Assembly: GCF_003665095.1 (NCBI RefSeq)
Contig: NZ_RCHV01000002.1
Location: 124,001-188,000 of the forward strand
From: Streptomyces sp. Z26
GTDB taxonomy: Bacteria; Actinomycetota; Actinomycetes; Streptomycetales; Streptomycetaceae
DNA: 64,000 nucleotides
Reading direction: 5' to 3'
Under the pieces are notes generated by a model, which saw only the letters and a list, made by a program, of their open reading frames with translations, did not search any database and had not been told where the DNA came from. Below, in pieces: positions 9,172 to 18,222 of this stretch. Position 1 is the first letter of the stretch. Every line of letters starts with the position of its first letter. Both the position numbers and the translations under genes were made by a program.

Positions 9172-10047
9172 ATGACTGCCGTACTGGCCCTGGTCACCAG
9201 TCTGATGTGGGGGCTGGCCGACTTCGGCGGCGGGCTGCTCACCCGGCGGATGCCCGCGCTCACGGTCGTGGTGGTGTCCCAGACGCTCGCCATGTCGGTG
9301 CTCGGCGTGCTCGTCGTCGCGACGGGCGGCTGGAGCGAGTGGGGGCCGCAGCTGTGGTTCGCGGTCGGGGCGGGCGCGGTCGGGCCCGTCGCGATGCTCG
9401 CGTTCTACCGCGCGCTGGCCCAGGGCCCGATGGGCGTCGTCTCGCCGCTCGCCTCCCTCGCGGTACTGGTGCCGGTCGGCGCCGGGCTGGCGCTCGGCGA
9501 ACGGCCGGGCCCGCTGCAGGCCGTCGGGCTGCTCGTCGCCGTCGGAGGCGTGCTGCTCGCGGGCGGCCCGGAGCTGCGCGGCGCGCCCGTGCAGCGGCGG
9601 ACGCTGCTGCTGACCCTGGTCGCCGCCTTCGGCTTCGGCGCGGTGCTGGCGCTGATCGAGCACGCCTCGTCGACCATGGCCGGGCTGTTCCTCGCGCTGT
9701 TCGTGCAGCGGGTGTGCAACGTGCTGGTGGGCGGCGCCGCGCTCTACGCGCAGGTACGGCGCGGCACCCCCGCGCTGCCCGGCCCGACCCGCGAGGAGGG
9801 CCGCCGGACGCTGACCGCCGCGCTGCCCGCGCTGGCCTTCGTCGGGCTGGCGGACGTCGCCGCGAACGGCACGTACATGGTCGCCGCGCAGCTCGGCCCC
9901 GTCACCGTCGCCGCCGTGCTCGCCTCCCTGTACCCGCTGGTCACCGCCCTCGCCGCGCGCGGCGTCCTGCGGGAGCGGCTGCGCGTGGTCCAGGCCGCGG
10001 GCGCGGGCCTCGCGCTGTTCGGCACGGTGCTGCTCGCGTCGGGCTGA
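9172..10047 (+). CDS. EamA/DMT family transporter
   Basis: 291 residues with about ten hydrophobic helices arranged as two EamA repeats (about 5-135 and 145-285), the layout of drug/metabolite transporters that export amino acids, metabolites or drugs across the plasma membrane. ATG 9172 is preceded by GAGGAG at good spacing; the longer in-frame ORF from 8866 would overlap the divergent regulator gene. It pairs with the XRE-cupin regulator, which suggests export induced by its own substrate. Substrate unknown. Confidence 0.88.
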   Translation: MTAVLALVTSLMWGLADFGGGLLTRRMPALTVVVVSQTLAMSVLGVLVVATGGWSEWGPQLWFAVGAGAVGPVAMLAFYRALAQGPMGVVSPLASLAVLVPVGAGLALGERPGPLQAVGLLVAVGGVLLAGGPELRGAPVQRRTLLLTLVAAFGFGAVLALIEHASSTMAGLFLALFVQRVCNVLVGGAALYAQVRRGTPALPGPTREEGRRTLTAALPALAFVGLADVAANGTYMVAAQLGPVTVAAVLASLYPLVTALAARGVLRERLRVVQAAGAGLALFGTVLLASG

Positions 10048-10106
10048 CCGGGCCGCGGGCGTACGGACGTACGGACACGGGCCGTACGCCTCGACGGCCG
10101 TACGCC

Positions 10107-10853
10107 TCAGGGCCCTTCGCGGCCGGTGGCGGGCACGTTCCGCTCGACCAGCTCCGTCAGCGCGGACAGCTGCTCCGGCGTGACGCCCTCCGGTATGGGT
10201 ACGGGCGGCGGCGTGCGCAACGGCGGCTGCCAGCCGTCGTCGGGGTCCCAGCGGCGTACGATCCGCGCGGGCGCGCCCGCCGCGACCGCGTGGTCGGGCA
10301 CCTCGCCGCGCACGACGGCGCCCGCCGCCACCACCACGTTCCGGCCGAGCCGCGCTCCCGGCAGGATCACCGCGCCCGCGCCCAGCCAGCTGCCGCGCCC
10401 GATCTCGACGGGCGCGGTGCGCGGCCACTGCTTGCCGACCGGCTGTTCGGGGTCGTCGTAGCTGTGGTTGGTCGAGGTGATGTAGACGTACGGGCCGCAG
10501 AACACGTCGTCCCCGAGGGTCACCGAGGTGTCCGCGATGACGTGGCTGCCGCGTCCCAGCACCACGCCGTTGCCGAGCCGCAGCACCGTCTCCGGGCCGA
10601 GGTCCAGGTCGGGCATCATGCCCGCGGTCAGCGTCACGTCCTGGCCGATGACGCAGTGGTCACCGATCTCGATCCACGCGGCGCCGAATATCGTCCCCTG
10701 CGGGAAGGCCAGTCGACTGCCGGTGCCGAAGGCCCGGAAGGCGTACGGGCCGCGCCGTTCGGCGGTCACGCCGCCCAGGCGCTGCGCGCCGCGCCAGAGT
10801 CCGTGCACCGCGCGCGCGGCGAGCGAGTCGAAGGCGTTCCTGAGCCGGGGCAC
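10107..10853 (-). CDS. Left-handed beta-helix acyltransferase (hexapeptide repeat)
   Basis: 248 residues. Hexapeptide turns run from about 55 to 195: IGDHCVIGQDVTL, LGNGVVLGRGSHVIADTSVTLGD, the WbbJ/LacA-type loop STNHSYDDPEQPV, and IGRGSWLGAGAVILPGARLG. The NHSYDDP loop carries the His expected at the active site of trimeric acetyltransferases. It probably O-acetylates a sugar or cell-wall glycan. The most likely start is GTG 10853; no ATG lies nearby in frame. Convergent with the EamA transporter, with four CGTACG-type motifs in the 59-bp gap. Confidence 0.85.
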   Translation of the reverse strand: MPRLRNAFDSLAARAVHGLWRGAQRLGGVTAERRGPYAFRAFGTGSRLAFPQGTIFGAAWIEIGDHCVIGQDVTLTAGMMPDLDLGPETVLRLGNGVVLGRGSHVIADTSVTLGDDVFCGPYVYITSTNHSYDDPEQPVGKQWPRTAPVEIGRGSWLGAGAVILPGARLGRNVVVAAGAVVRGEVPDHAVAAGAPARIVRRWDPDDGWQPPLRTPPPVPIPEGVTPEQLSALTELVERNVPATGREGP

Positions 10854-11031
10854 CCGCTCACGGTAACCGCAGCCGCCCGTAGGGGCTCCGCGTACTCCCT
10901 GTGATCTTCCCCCCAGGACCCGGCCATGATCTACGGTGCAGCCAGGACGCACGGGCGGCACCGCACGCCCGGCGGCACGGGACGCACGGACGCAGGAACG
11001 CCGGAACGCACGGACGGAAGAGGCGAGGACC

Positions 11032-11610
11032 ATGGCCGGACTGGATGCGCTGATCGCGAGTGTGGGCGGCCGTACGCCCGACGTGGACCCGGACGCGCTG
11101 GTCGCTCCCACGTCCGTCGTGGTCGGCGGGGTGACGCTCCGCGCGGGGGCCAGCGTCTGGTACGGCGCGGTGCTGCGCGGCGACTGCGACACGATCGTCC
11201 TCGGCCGGGACAGCAACATCCAGGACAACTGCACCGTGCACGCCGACCCCGGCTTCCCCGCCGTCGTCGGGGACCGTGTCTCGGTCGGCCACAACGCGGT
11301 GCTGCACGGCTGCACCGTGGAGGACGACGTACTGGTCGGGATGGGGGCGACGGTCCTCAACGGGGCGCGGATCGGGGCCGGTTCGCTGATCGCGGCGCAG
11401 GCCCTCGTACCGCAGGGCATGCGGGTGCCGCCCGGTTCACTGGTCGCCGGGGTGCCCGCGCGGGTGAAGCGGCAGCTGACGGACGAGGAGCGCGAGGGCA
11501 TCCGGGCGAACGCGGCGATGTACGTGGAGCTGGCCCGCGCCCACCGGGCGGGCGGACTCGACCGCGAGGACGACGCCACCGGGCGCGGCGGGGCGGTCCC
11601 GGCGGACTGA
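11032..11610 (+). CDS. Gamma-class carbonic anhydrase-like protein
   Basis: 192 residues, a trimeric left-handed beta-helix protein of the gamma carbonic anhydrase/PaaY/YrdA group. The three metal-ligand histidines typical of the class are present: NCTVHADPG (one His) and GHNAVLHG (two His). Arg and Asp at VLRGDCD and QDN match active-site positions. It may hydrate CO2 or act in acyl-CoA metabolism, as assigned for PaaY; the sequence alone cannot decide. ATG 11032 follows an AGGCGAGGAC stretch. It is head-to-head with the other beta-helix protein gene. Confidence 0.9.
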   Translation: MAGLDALIASVGGRTPDVDPDALVAPTSVVVGGVTLRAGASVWYGAVLRGDCDTIVLGRDSNIQDNCTVHADPGFPAVVGDRVSVGHNAVLHGCTVEDDVLVGMGATVLNGARIGAGSLIAAQALVPQGMRVPPGSLVAGVPARVKRQLTDEEREGIRANAAMYVELARAHRAGGLDREDDATGRGGAVPAD

Positions 11611-11677
11611 CCCGCGCGGGCACGGGCCGGGGGCGGCCACGGGAGCACCGGGCGCCCGCGCCCGCCACAATGGGGCC

Positions 11678-12559
11678 GTGCCAGAACCCGAGTCCCCGCA
11701 CGAAGCGTTCCCGCCGGACGGCGAGCCCCTGCCCGAGAGCCGCCCCGTCACGGGCGGCACCGCGAAGCTGCTGCCCGACGTCGACCGGCCCCGCGCCTGG
11801 CTGTTGACCGTGGACGGCGCCCCGCAGTCGTACGTGGACCTCGACGACCCGCTGCACCTGGAGTTCGAGTACGCGCGACGGCTCGGCCACGTGCTGGACC
11901 TGGCCGGTCCCCCGGGCCCCCTCGACGTGCTGCACCTCGGCGGCGGCGCGCTGACGCTGCCGCGCTACACGGCCGCCACCCGCCCCGGCTCCCGGCAGCA
12001 CGTCGTGGAGTACGACCGGGCGCTGCTCGCGTTCGTCACCGAGCGGCTGCCGCTACCGCCCGACCCCGGGCTGCGGGTCGAGGCGGGGGACGCCCGTACG
12101 GTGCTGGAGGGGCTGCCCGCCGCGAGCGCCGACGTGGTGGTCGGGGACGTGTACGGCGGCTCGCGCGTCCCCGCGCACCTCACCACGCTGCCGTACGCGC
12201 GGGCCGTGGCACGGGTGCTGCGCCCCGACGGCGTGTACGCCGGGAACCTCGCGGACGCGTCCCCGTTCCGCTTCCTCGCGTCCCAACTCGCCACGTTCGC
12301 CGCGGTGTTCCCGCACCTGTGCCTCATCGCGGAGCCCGCGGTGCTGCGCGGCAGGCGGTTCGGCAACACGGTGCTGCTCGCCTCCCGTACGGAGCCGCCC
12401 GTACGGGAGCTGGCGCGGCGCACCGCGGCCGACGCGTTCCCCGCGCGCGTCGTGCACGGGGCGGCGCTGCGCCGGATGGCGGCGGACGCCGCGCCCGTGC
12501 GGGACGAGGCCGCGGAGCGGTCACCGGTCCCGCCGGAGGGCGCGTTCGGCGTCGGCTGA
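11678..12559 (+). CDS. Spermidine synthase-like methyltransferase-fold protein
   Basis: 293 residues from GTG 11678. The Rossmann fold of the spermidine synthase family is visible: LDVLHLGGGALTLPRY (about 88-103, nucleotide-binding glycine loop), HVVEYD (acidic end of beta-2), VVGDVYGGSRVP (about 150, where SpeE has its catalytic Asp) and LRPDGVYAGNLAD. Actinobacteria have many such polyamine-synthase-like proteins lacking the N-terminal membrane domain of their fused relatives. True polyamine synthesis is not assured. It starts 67 bp after the carbonic-anhydrase-like gene and is probably cotranscribed. Confidence 0.85.
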   Translation: MPEPESPHEAFPPDGEPLPESRPVTGGTAKLLPDVDRPRAWLLTVDGAPQSYVDLDDPLHLEFEYARRLGHVLDLAGPPGPLDVLHLGGGALTLPRYTAATRPGSRQHVVEYDRALLAFVTERLPLPPDPGLRVEAGDARTVLEGLPAASADVVVGDVYGGSRVPAHLTTLPYARAVARVLRPDGVYAGNLADASPFRFLASQLATFAAVFPHLCLIAEPAVLRGRRFGNTVLLASRTEPPVRELARRTAADAFPARVVHGAALRRMAADAAPVRDEAAERSPVPPEGAFGVG

Positions 12560-12583
12560 GGGTGAGGGAGACCCGTACGGCCG

Positions 12584-13690
12584 TCAGCCGCGCGGGTCGC
12601 CGGCCTCGCCCGGTTCGCCGGAGGAACGGAGGCTGTTCATCATCTTCTTGACGGTGGCGTCGGGCAGTTCGTCGTCGACCCCCGCGTCCGTCAGCATGAT
12701 CCAGATGGCGAGGTCGTCGTTGGCGTTGATCCACGAGACCGTGACGGCCTTGGCCGCGCCGGGGTCGCACTTGCTGTCCTTGGGGCCGCCCGTGAGCGTC
12801 GCGACGGCGGTGTGGCCCTTGATGCCGTGCGCGTTCTTGAACGGCTTGCCGCCGGACTCCTTCAGCGTGCCCTTCTGCTTCTGGTCGTAGCCTGCGAGCA
12901 CGAAGTTGGACGCCGCGATCTCGGCCGCCTCCTTCGTGTTCTTGGACCCCTGCGCGCCCTTGGTGCCGACGACGGCGCGGTTGCTGTCCTTGCACCAGTC
13001 CTGCTTGTAGTACGCGGGCGCGGACATGGCGACCAGCAGTTTGCCGTCCTCGTCCTCGAAGCCCGTGATGGTGCCGGTGGAGGCGAGTTCCCAGTCCGGG
13101 GTCTTGGGGACGTCGAACGCGGAGAAGTGCTTGGGGTTGACCACGGTCTGCCAGCCGGGGACCACCGGGTCCGTGGGGTCGTCGGACTCCTCGGGGGTGG
13201 GCTCCGCCGAGGGCTCCTCCGCGGTCGGTGAGCCGGAGGGGCGCTTGTCCCCGCCAGCGGTCTCCTTGTCGTCCCCGTCGTCCTGGAGCAGCAGGAAACC
13301 GGCGACCGCGGCGGCGACCACGGCGACGGCCGTGACCCCGGCGATGACCGCCTTCTTCCGGCCACCCCCGCCCTGCGGCGGCTGCGGCGCGCCGGGCTGC
13401 CCGGGGGCGCCCCACTGCTGCTGCCCGTACGGCTGCGGCGGGTACGGCTGCTTGTCCGACGGCCCGCCCTGCGGCGGCTGGCCGGGCTGCTGCGGGTAGC
13501 CGCCCGGCTGCTGGGGATAGCCGTATCCCGGCTGCTGCGGCGGCTGTTGGGGGTAGGGGCCGGGCTGCTGGTACGGGTTCGGCTGCTGTCCCGCCCCCGA
13601 CTGCGGGTGTCCGGGCTGTCCCGGTTGCTGGTACGGGTTCGGCTGCTGCGGGTTCTGTTCGCCACCGGGCTGCTGGTCTCCTGGCCACAT
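12584..13690 (-). CDS. Membrane-anchored protein with Pro/Gln-rich N-terminus
   Basis: 368 residues. Residues 1-110 are a low-complexity Gln/Pro/Gly/Tyr region (repeated PNPYQQPG and YPQQPG units) expected in the cytoplasm. One transmembrane helix ([20 protein letters not shown], about 114-133) is followed by an acidic Ser/Pro/Glu linker and an extracellular domain of about 190 residues without a recognised fold (two cysteines, DWCKDS and SKCDP, could form a disulfide). Streptomyces has several such proteins; the function is unknown. Convergent with the spermidine-synthase-like gene and divergent from the thioesterase gene. Confidence 0.85.
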   Translation of the reverse strand: MWPGDQQPGGEQNPQQPNPYQQPGQPGHPQSGAGQQPNPYQQPGPYPQQPPQQPGYGYPQQPGGYPQQPGQPPQGGPSDKQPYPPQPYGQQQWGAPGQPGAPQPPQGGGGRKKAVIAGVTAVAVVAAAVAGFLLLQDDGDDKETAGGDKRPSGSPTAEEPSAEPTPEESDDPTDPVVPGWQTVVNPKHFSAFDVPKTPDWELASTGTITGFEDEDGKLLVAMSAPAYYKQDWCKDSNRAVVGTKGAQGSKNTKEAAEIAASNFVLAGYDQKQKGTLKESGGKPFKNAHGIKGHTAVATLTGGPKDSKCDPGAAKAVTVSWINANDDLAIWIMLTDAGVDDELPDATVKKMMNSLRSSGEPGEAGDPRG

Positions 13691-13851
13691 GGCCGGTAAC
13701 TCTATTGCCCGCTCAGGGGCCGGACCACGGCCGGTCGCGGATCGGTACCGAGCCGGTACACGGGCTCCGCGCGCACGGCTTCCCGTCCCCCGCCCGTACC
13801 GTCCCGGGATCGGCCTTCCACGCCTTGTTACCCGGTGGTAACGTGCCCGGC

Positions 13852-14307
13852 ATGTCCGCAGAACCCCTGCCGTCGATCGGCGAACTGCTTCCGGCCACCG
13901 TGCCGATGGTCCGCACCCTCAACCTCGAATTCCACGAGACGACGGCCGAGCGCGCCGTCCTCTCGCTGCCCGACCAGAGCGCGTTCCACAACCACCTCGG
14001 CGGCCCGCACGCGGGGGCCATGTTCACGCTCGGGGAGTCCGCGAGCGGCGCCATCGTGCTGGCCGCCTTCGGTGACCAGCTCTCACGGGCCGTGCCGCTC
14101 GCCGTCAAGGCGGAGATCGGCTACGCGAAGCTCGCCAAGGGCACCGTCACCGCCACCGCCGAACTCGGCCGCCCCGCCACCGAGATCGTCGCGGAACTGG
14201 ACGCGGGAGAGCGGCCCGAGTTCCCCGTGCGCGTGGCGTTCACCCGCGCGGACGGTGCCGTGACCGGCGAGATGAGCATCGTCTGGACCCTGCGCCCCAA
14301 CGAATGA
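13852..14307 (+). CDS. Hotdog-fold thioesterase-like protein (DUF4442/PaaI type)
   Basis: 151 residues, the usual length of a single hotdog domain. The segment [20 protein letters not shown] (about 44-63) matches the HGG/helix motif of PaaI and YiiD-C/DUF4442 proteins, followed by the strands [21 protein letters not shown] and [22 protein letters not shown]. Such proteins hydrolyse acyl-CoA thioesters or bind acyl groups. ATG 13852. The substrate cannot be judged from the sequence. Confidence 0.85.
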   Translation: MSAEPLPSIGELLPATVPMVRTLNLEFHETTAERAVLSLPDQSAFHNHLGGPHAGAMFTLGESASGAIVLAAFGDQLSRAVPLAVKAEIGYAKLAKGTVTATAELGRPATEIVAELDAGERPEFPVRVAFTRADGAVTGEMSIVWTLRPNE

Positions 14308-14337
14308 GCACGCCCCGGCGCGGGACGGCCCGTGGCG

Positions 14338-15279
14338 TCAGCCGCCCCGCGCCGGTTCCGGCGGGCGCGGGGTGTCGGCGTCCAGTTCGGCGGCGAGCGC
14401 GATGATCGCGTCCAGGACGGTGACGACCTCCGTGCGCGGTTCCGAACGGGTCGTACGGTGGCGGGCGATGAGGCTGCGGGTCCCCAGGCCGGGCAGGGAC
14501 ACCGCGCGGACCCCTTCGGGCAGCGCGCCGCGTACCGCCAGTGCCGGGACGACCGCGATCCCGAGGCCGCCGGAGACCAGCGACAGCGCCACCTGGTAGT
14601 CGTGGTAGCTGTGCGCCGCGGGCGGCGCGCCCGGCAGCCCGCGCCGGGCGTGCTCGGTGGCCGCGTGCGCCGCGGTGTCCGAGTCGACGCCGAGCCAGGT
14701 GAGGCTCGCCAGGTCGGCGGTGCTCGCCGGGACGGGCGTCGCCGCGGGCATCACCACCAGCCACGGCTCCTCCAGCACCGGCACGTCGCGGGTGCCGCGC
14801 GGCGCGGGCCCGGGGCCGACGCCGCCGTTGACCTCCAGCAGGAGCAGGTCGACGGCCCCCGCCCGCAGCTCCGCCTTGGCCTTCTCGCTCTCCATCTCCC
14901 GGATCACCAGCTCCAGCGCGGGGAACTCCTCCTCCAGCCGGTGCACGAGCGGCACCAGGAGCGTACGGATCACCGTCTGGAACGCGCCGATGACCACCGT
15001 TCCGGTCACGTCCTCCCGCAGCGCGGCGAGCGCCTTGCGGGCGTCTATCAGCTCGGCCTCCACCCGTTCCGCCGCGTCGGCCAGCACCCGGCCCGCGCGG
15101 GTGAGGACGGCGCCGCTGGGCTGGCGGTCCAGCACGGCGGTGCCGATCGCCTCCTCCAGCCGGGCGATCTGCTGGGACACGGCGGACGGCGAGAGACGCA
15201 GTACGTCGGCCGCCGCGAGCACGCCACCGGCCCGGTGGACGGCGAGGAGGACGGCCAGTCTGCGGGGGTCGATATCCAT
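14338..15279 (-). CDS. LysR-family transcriptional regulator
   Basis: 313 residues with an N-terminal LysR HTH (LAVLLAVHRAGGVLAAADVL, LSPSAVSQQIARLEEAIG, about 6-60) and a type-2 periplasmic-binding-like effector domain (about 90-300). Divergent from a small membrane protein gene with 72 bp between starts, so that gene is a likely target. It belongs to the same general group as the second LysR at 34857-35762 but is not a close duplicate. Confidence 0.92.
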   Translation of the reverse strand: MDIDPRRLAVLLAVHRAGGVLAAADVLRLSPSAVSQQIARLEEAIGTAVLDRQPSGAVLTRAGRVLADAAERVEAELIDARKALAALREDVTGTVVIGAFQTVIRTLLVPLVHRLEEEFPALELVIREMESEKAKAELRAGAVDLLLLEVNGGVGPGPAPRGTRDVPVLEEPWLVVMPAATPVPASTADLASLTWLGVDSDTAAHAATEHARRGLPGAPPAAHSYHDYQVALSLVSGGLGIAVVPALAVRGALPEGVRAVSLPGLGTRSLIARHRTTRSEPRTEVVTVLDAIIALAAELDADTPRPPEPARGG

Positions 15280-15351
15280 TCAGGTGAGCTTAACCCCGAG
15301 AGCAGATAACTTCGATTGCGCTACAGGGGTGCGGAAGGCCACGATGTCGGC

Positions 15352-15756
15352 ATGAAGGAGATGTTGTCCCTGGTCGCGGAAGCGGCCGGATGGATCGGCG
15401 CCCTGTCCACCGCGGCGGCCTACGCCCTTGTTTCCCGTCGCCGGATCGAACCGGATTCGGCCGCGTTCCAGTCCCTGAACCTGCTCGGCGCCGCCCTGCT
15501 GGCCGTCTCGGCCGCCTCCACCGGCTCCTGGCCGTCCGTCACCGCGAACTTCGTCTGGATCCTCATCGGCGTGCAGGCCCTCGTGAGCGCCCGGCGCGTG
15601 ATCGGCGCCGCCGCCGACCACGTCGACGACTGCCTGCGCACCCGGCTGGCGCCGGCGGCCGGGCACGCGGGCGACACGGAACGCGAACCCGCCGCCGTAC
15701 CCGCGCTGCATCCCGTCGGCGCCGGTGAGGTGCTGGCGGCACCCCGGCTCGGCTGA
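15352..15756 (+). CDS. Small membrane protein, CBU_0592-like
   Basis: 134 residues. Three hydrophobic segments (about 6-25, 38-58 and 61-80; AAGWIGALSTAAAYALVS, LNLLGAALLAVSAAS, TANFVWILIGVQALVS) match the CBU_0592 family of three-helix membrane proteins. A hydrophilic 50-residue C-terminal tail follows. The function of the family is unknown. ATG 15352 has AAGGAGATG just after it rather than before it, and a GGAAGG 12 bp upstream. Divergent from the LysR gene. Confidence 0.75.
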   Translation: MKEMLSLVAEAAGWIGALSTAAAYALVSRRRIEPDSAAFQSLNLLGAALLAVSAASTGSWPSVTANFVWILIGVQALVSARRVIGAAADHVDDCLRTRLAPAAGHAGDTEREPAAVPALHPVGAGEVLAAPRLG

Positions 15757-15980
15757 CCGACCGGGTCGACCGCGCCGCGCGGCGGCCCCGTACCGGCCCG
15801 CTCCCCCACCCACCCGTCCCACGGCCGCCCCGCCGCACACCGGCCCGGCGGCCGTACCCGTACCCCCGCGTCCCCCGTGGCCCCACAGCCCGTGTCCCCG
15901 TGCCCCCGGGCAGGGTCAGATATGTCACGGCGGAGTCCGGACCGGCCGGAACGCCACGCGCGTCGGCTACTCTCCGCAGG

Positions 15981-16694
15981 ATGTCCGTCCCCGCCGCGCA
16001 ACTCCCGGGCCTCCCCGCCCGTCTGTCCCGGGCGCTGCTCTCCCCGTGGTCCCGACTCGGCCTGCTCGTCGCGCTCCTCGCGACCGCCGCCGGGACGGTG
16101 CTGGCGTACGAACCGCAGCGCCTCCTCGCGGACGGCTGGCCGACCCGGCTGTCGGGTGCGGCGGCCGTCGTCCTGTTCGCGGTGGCGTACGGCTTCTGCA
16201 CGACGGCGTTCGTACCGCGCCCCTTCCTCAACCTCGCCGCGGGCGCGCTGTTCGGCGCCCAGGCGGGTACGGTCGCCGCGCTCGGCGGCACCGTCCTCGG
16301 CGCGGGACTCGCCTTCGGCCTCGGCCGGCTGCTCGGCCGGGACGCGCTGCGCCCGCTGCTGCGGGCCCGCGTACTGACCGCCGCCGACCGGCAGTTGAGC
16401 GAACACGGCTTCCGCTCGATGCTGCTGCTGCGGCTGCTGCCGGGCGTGCCGTTCGTGGCCGCCAACTACGGCGCGGCGGTGTCGCGCATGAGCTGGTCCG
16501 CGTTCCTCGCGGCGACGGCGGTCGGCTCGGTGCCGAACACGGCGGCGTACGTGGTCGCGGGCAGCCGCGCCGCGACGCCCACCTCCCCGGCGTTCCTCAC
16601 GGCGTTCGCCTTCATCGCGCTGTCCGGGCTGGCGGGCGCGGCCGTCGCCTGGCGCAAGCGCACCCGGCTGCGCGCCGCCGCGGCCACGGCCTGA
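15981..16694 (+). CDS. TVP38/TMEM64 (DedA-like) membrane protein
   Basis: 237 residues with about five to six hydrophobic helices and the SNARE-associated/VTT domain: YGFCTTAFVPRPFLNLAAGALFG, an FGLGRLLGRDALRPLL segment and the re-entrant motif LLLRLLPGVPFVAANYGAAV with Asn/Pro near the substrate path, then GSVPNTAAYVVAGS. Family members act as lipid scramblases or flippases or in membrane maintenance. ATG 15981 follows TCTCCGCAGG. The preceding roughly 220 bp has no gene I can support. Confidence 0.88.
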   Translation: MSVPAAQLPGLPARLSRALLSPWSRLGLLVALLATAAGTVLAYEPQRLLADGWPTRLSGAAAVVLFAVAYGFCTTAFVPRPFLNLAAGALFGAQAGTVAALGGTVLGAGLAFGLGRLLGRDALRPLLRARVLTAADRQLSEHGFRSMLLLRLLPGVPFVAANYGAAVSRMSWSAFLAATAVGSVPNTAAYVVAGSRAATPTSPAFLTAFAFIALSGLAGAAVAWRKRTRLRAAAATA

Positions 16695-16742
16695 CGGACG
16701 CGCCCCCGGCACGTACGCGCGCCCCTCCCCTCCCCGGCCCGG

Positions 16743-17324
16743 TCAGCCCCGCGCGGGCGGGCGCCAGCCCGGGTCGCGCCCGGTGGCGGCCAGCAGCCGG
16801 TCGAACGGGGACGCGTCCGCCGGTACGGGCGCGGGCTCGGCGAAGACCCCCATCCGGCGGGCCGTGGGCGCCAGCCCGTCCAGCAGCGCGGTCATCTCCG
16901 TGACGCACGCCGGGTCCGGTGTGAAGGGCACGCCGACGGACCGCGCCAGGTCCCAGCCGTGCACGGTGAGGTCCAGCACCGCGAGGGAGCCGACGGTACG
17001 CGCGGGCATCTCCATCCGGCCCGCCGTCCCCTCCTCCGCGCCGGGCGCCGCCCACGCCGTGGCCAGTCGGCCGGTCTCCGCCGCGAACCGTTCCCGCCAG
17101 CCGTCGTCGGCCACCCGGTCCGGCGTCTCGGCCAGGTCGGTGTCGCCCTTGGCGGCGAGCGCCTGGAAGTTGACGACCACGGAGAAGAGGTGGTTGAGCA
17201 GGGCCCGTACGTCGTACTCGGCGCACGGCGTGGCCGCCCCGAGCCGGTCGTCGGGCACCGCGCCGACCACGGGGACGGCGCGGGTCGAGGCGGCCCCGAG
17301 CAGGTCGCTGATCGTGTGTGTCAT
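16743..17324 (-). CDS. TIGR03086 family metal-binding protein (DinB/mycothiol-type)
   Basis: 193 residues. It fits the actinobacterial TIGR03086 family of DinB-like four-helix proteins: TPCAEYDVRALLNHLFSVVV (about 33-52) supplies one metal-binding His, and VLDLTVHGWDLARSVG (about 115-130) supplies the second His with a nearby acidic residue. Relatives include mycothiol-dependent maleylpyruvate isomerase, and such proteins may be mycothiol S-transferases. Divergent from the AraC-type gene. Confidence 0.88.
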   Translation of the reverse strand: MTHTISDLLGAASTRAVPVVGAVPDDRLGAATPCAEYDVRALLNHLFSVVVNFQALAAKGDTDLAETPDRVADDGWRERFAAETGRLATAWAAPGAEEGTAGRMEMPARTVGSLAVLDLTVHGWDLARSVGVPFTPDPACVTEMTALLDGLAPTARRMGVFAEPAPVPADASPFDRLLAATGRDPGWRPPARG

Positions 17325-17388
17325 GCGCCGAAGCTAGCCCCGGCGGCGCGGCGGAGGCTTGAAGAAACGCGACAGTAGGATCGCCGCC

Positions 17389-18192
17389 ATGGCCGGTCCG
17401 CGACGCGACACCCGGGGCATCGTCGACGCTCCGGGGCTGTTCACGCGCGTACGCTTCCGCCGCCACGAGCCCGCCCCGGCGCTCCGCCCGTACCTGGAGC
17501 ACTACTGGCTGATCGACTGGGACCTCACCGAGCCGTACGTCTCGCACGTGGTGCCGCACCCGTCGGTCAACGTCGTCTTCCAGCGGCACCCCGGGCTCCC
17601 CGCGTACGGCGAGGTCGCCGGGGTCGGCCTGGAACTGTCCGCGCACCGGCTGGAGGGGGCGGGCCGGGTGTGCGGCGTGCAGTTCCGGCCCGGCGGTTTC
17701 CGGCCGTTCGCGCCGCGGTTCCCCGTCTCGCGCTGGACGGGTCTGCGGGTGCCGCTGGCGGCGGCGTTCCCCGGCGTCGCGGACGACGCGGCGGCGCGCG
17801 TCCTCGACGGCGGCTCGGACGCCGAACGGGTCGCCGCGCTCGACGCGTTCCTGCTGGCGCGCGACCCGGAGCCGAGCCGCGCCGCCGACCGGGCGACGGA
17901 GCTGGTGGGGCGCGTGCGCGCGGACCGGGGCGTGCGGCGGGTGGCCGCGTTCGCGGCGGCCGAGGGGATGTCCGTACGGTCGATGCAGCGGCTGTTCGCG
18001 GCGTACGTCGGCGTCAGCCCCAAGTGGGTCGTCCTGCGCTACCGCATCCACGAGGCGCTGGAGCGCGCCGCCACCGGCGCGGGAACGGACTGGGCGGCCC
18101 TCGCCGCGGACCTCGGCTACAGCGACCAGGCCCATCTCGTACGGGACTTCACCGCCACGGTCGGGGTGCCGCCGTCCGCGTACGCGCGCTGA
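17389..18192 (+). CDS. AraC-family regulator with DUF6597 N-terminal domain
   Basis: 267 residues from ATG 17389 (a TTG at 17359 could extend it by ten). An N-terminal DUF6597-type domain (about 25-145: LRPYLEHYWLIDWDL, VVPHPSVNVVF, GVQFRPGGFRPF) precedes an AraC HTH_18 (about 180-265: AAAEGMSVRSMQRLFAAYVG, LGYSDQAHLVRDFTATVG). Such regulators are common in actinobacteria; effectors are unknown. The adjacent divergent TIGR03086 gene is the most likely target besides itself. Confidence 0.9.
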   Translation: MAGPRRDTRGIVDAPGLFTRVRFRRHEPAPALRPYLEHYWLIDWDLTEPYVSHVVPHPSVNVVFQRHPGLPAYGEVAGVGLELSAHRLEGAGRVCGVQFRPGGFRPFAPRFPVSRWTGLRVPLAAAFPGVADDAAARVLDGGSDAERVAALDAFLLARDPEPSRAADRATELVGRVRADRGVRRVAAFAAAEGMSVRSMQRLFAAYVGVSPKWVVLRYRIHEALERAATGAGTDWAALAADLGYSDQAHLVRDFTATVGVPPSAYAR

Positions 18193-18222
18193 ACGGCGCC
18201 CACCACGGCCCCGTCACCGCCG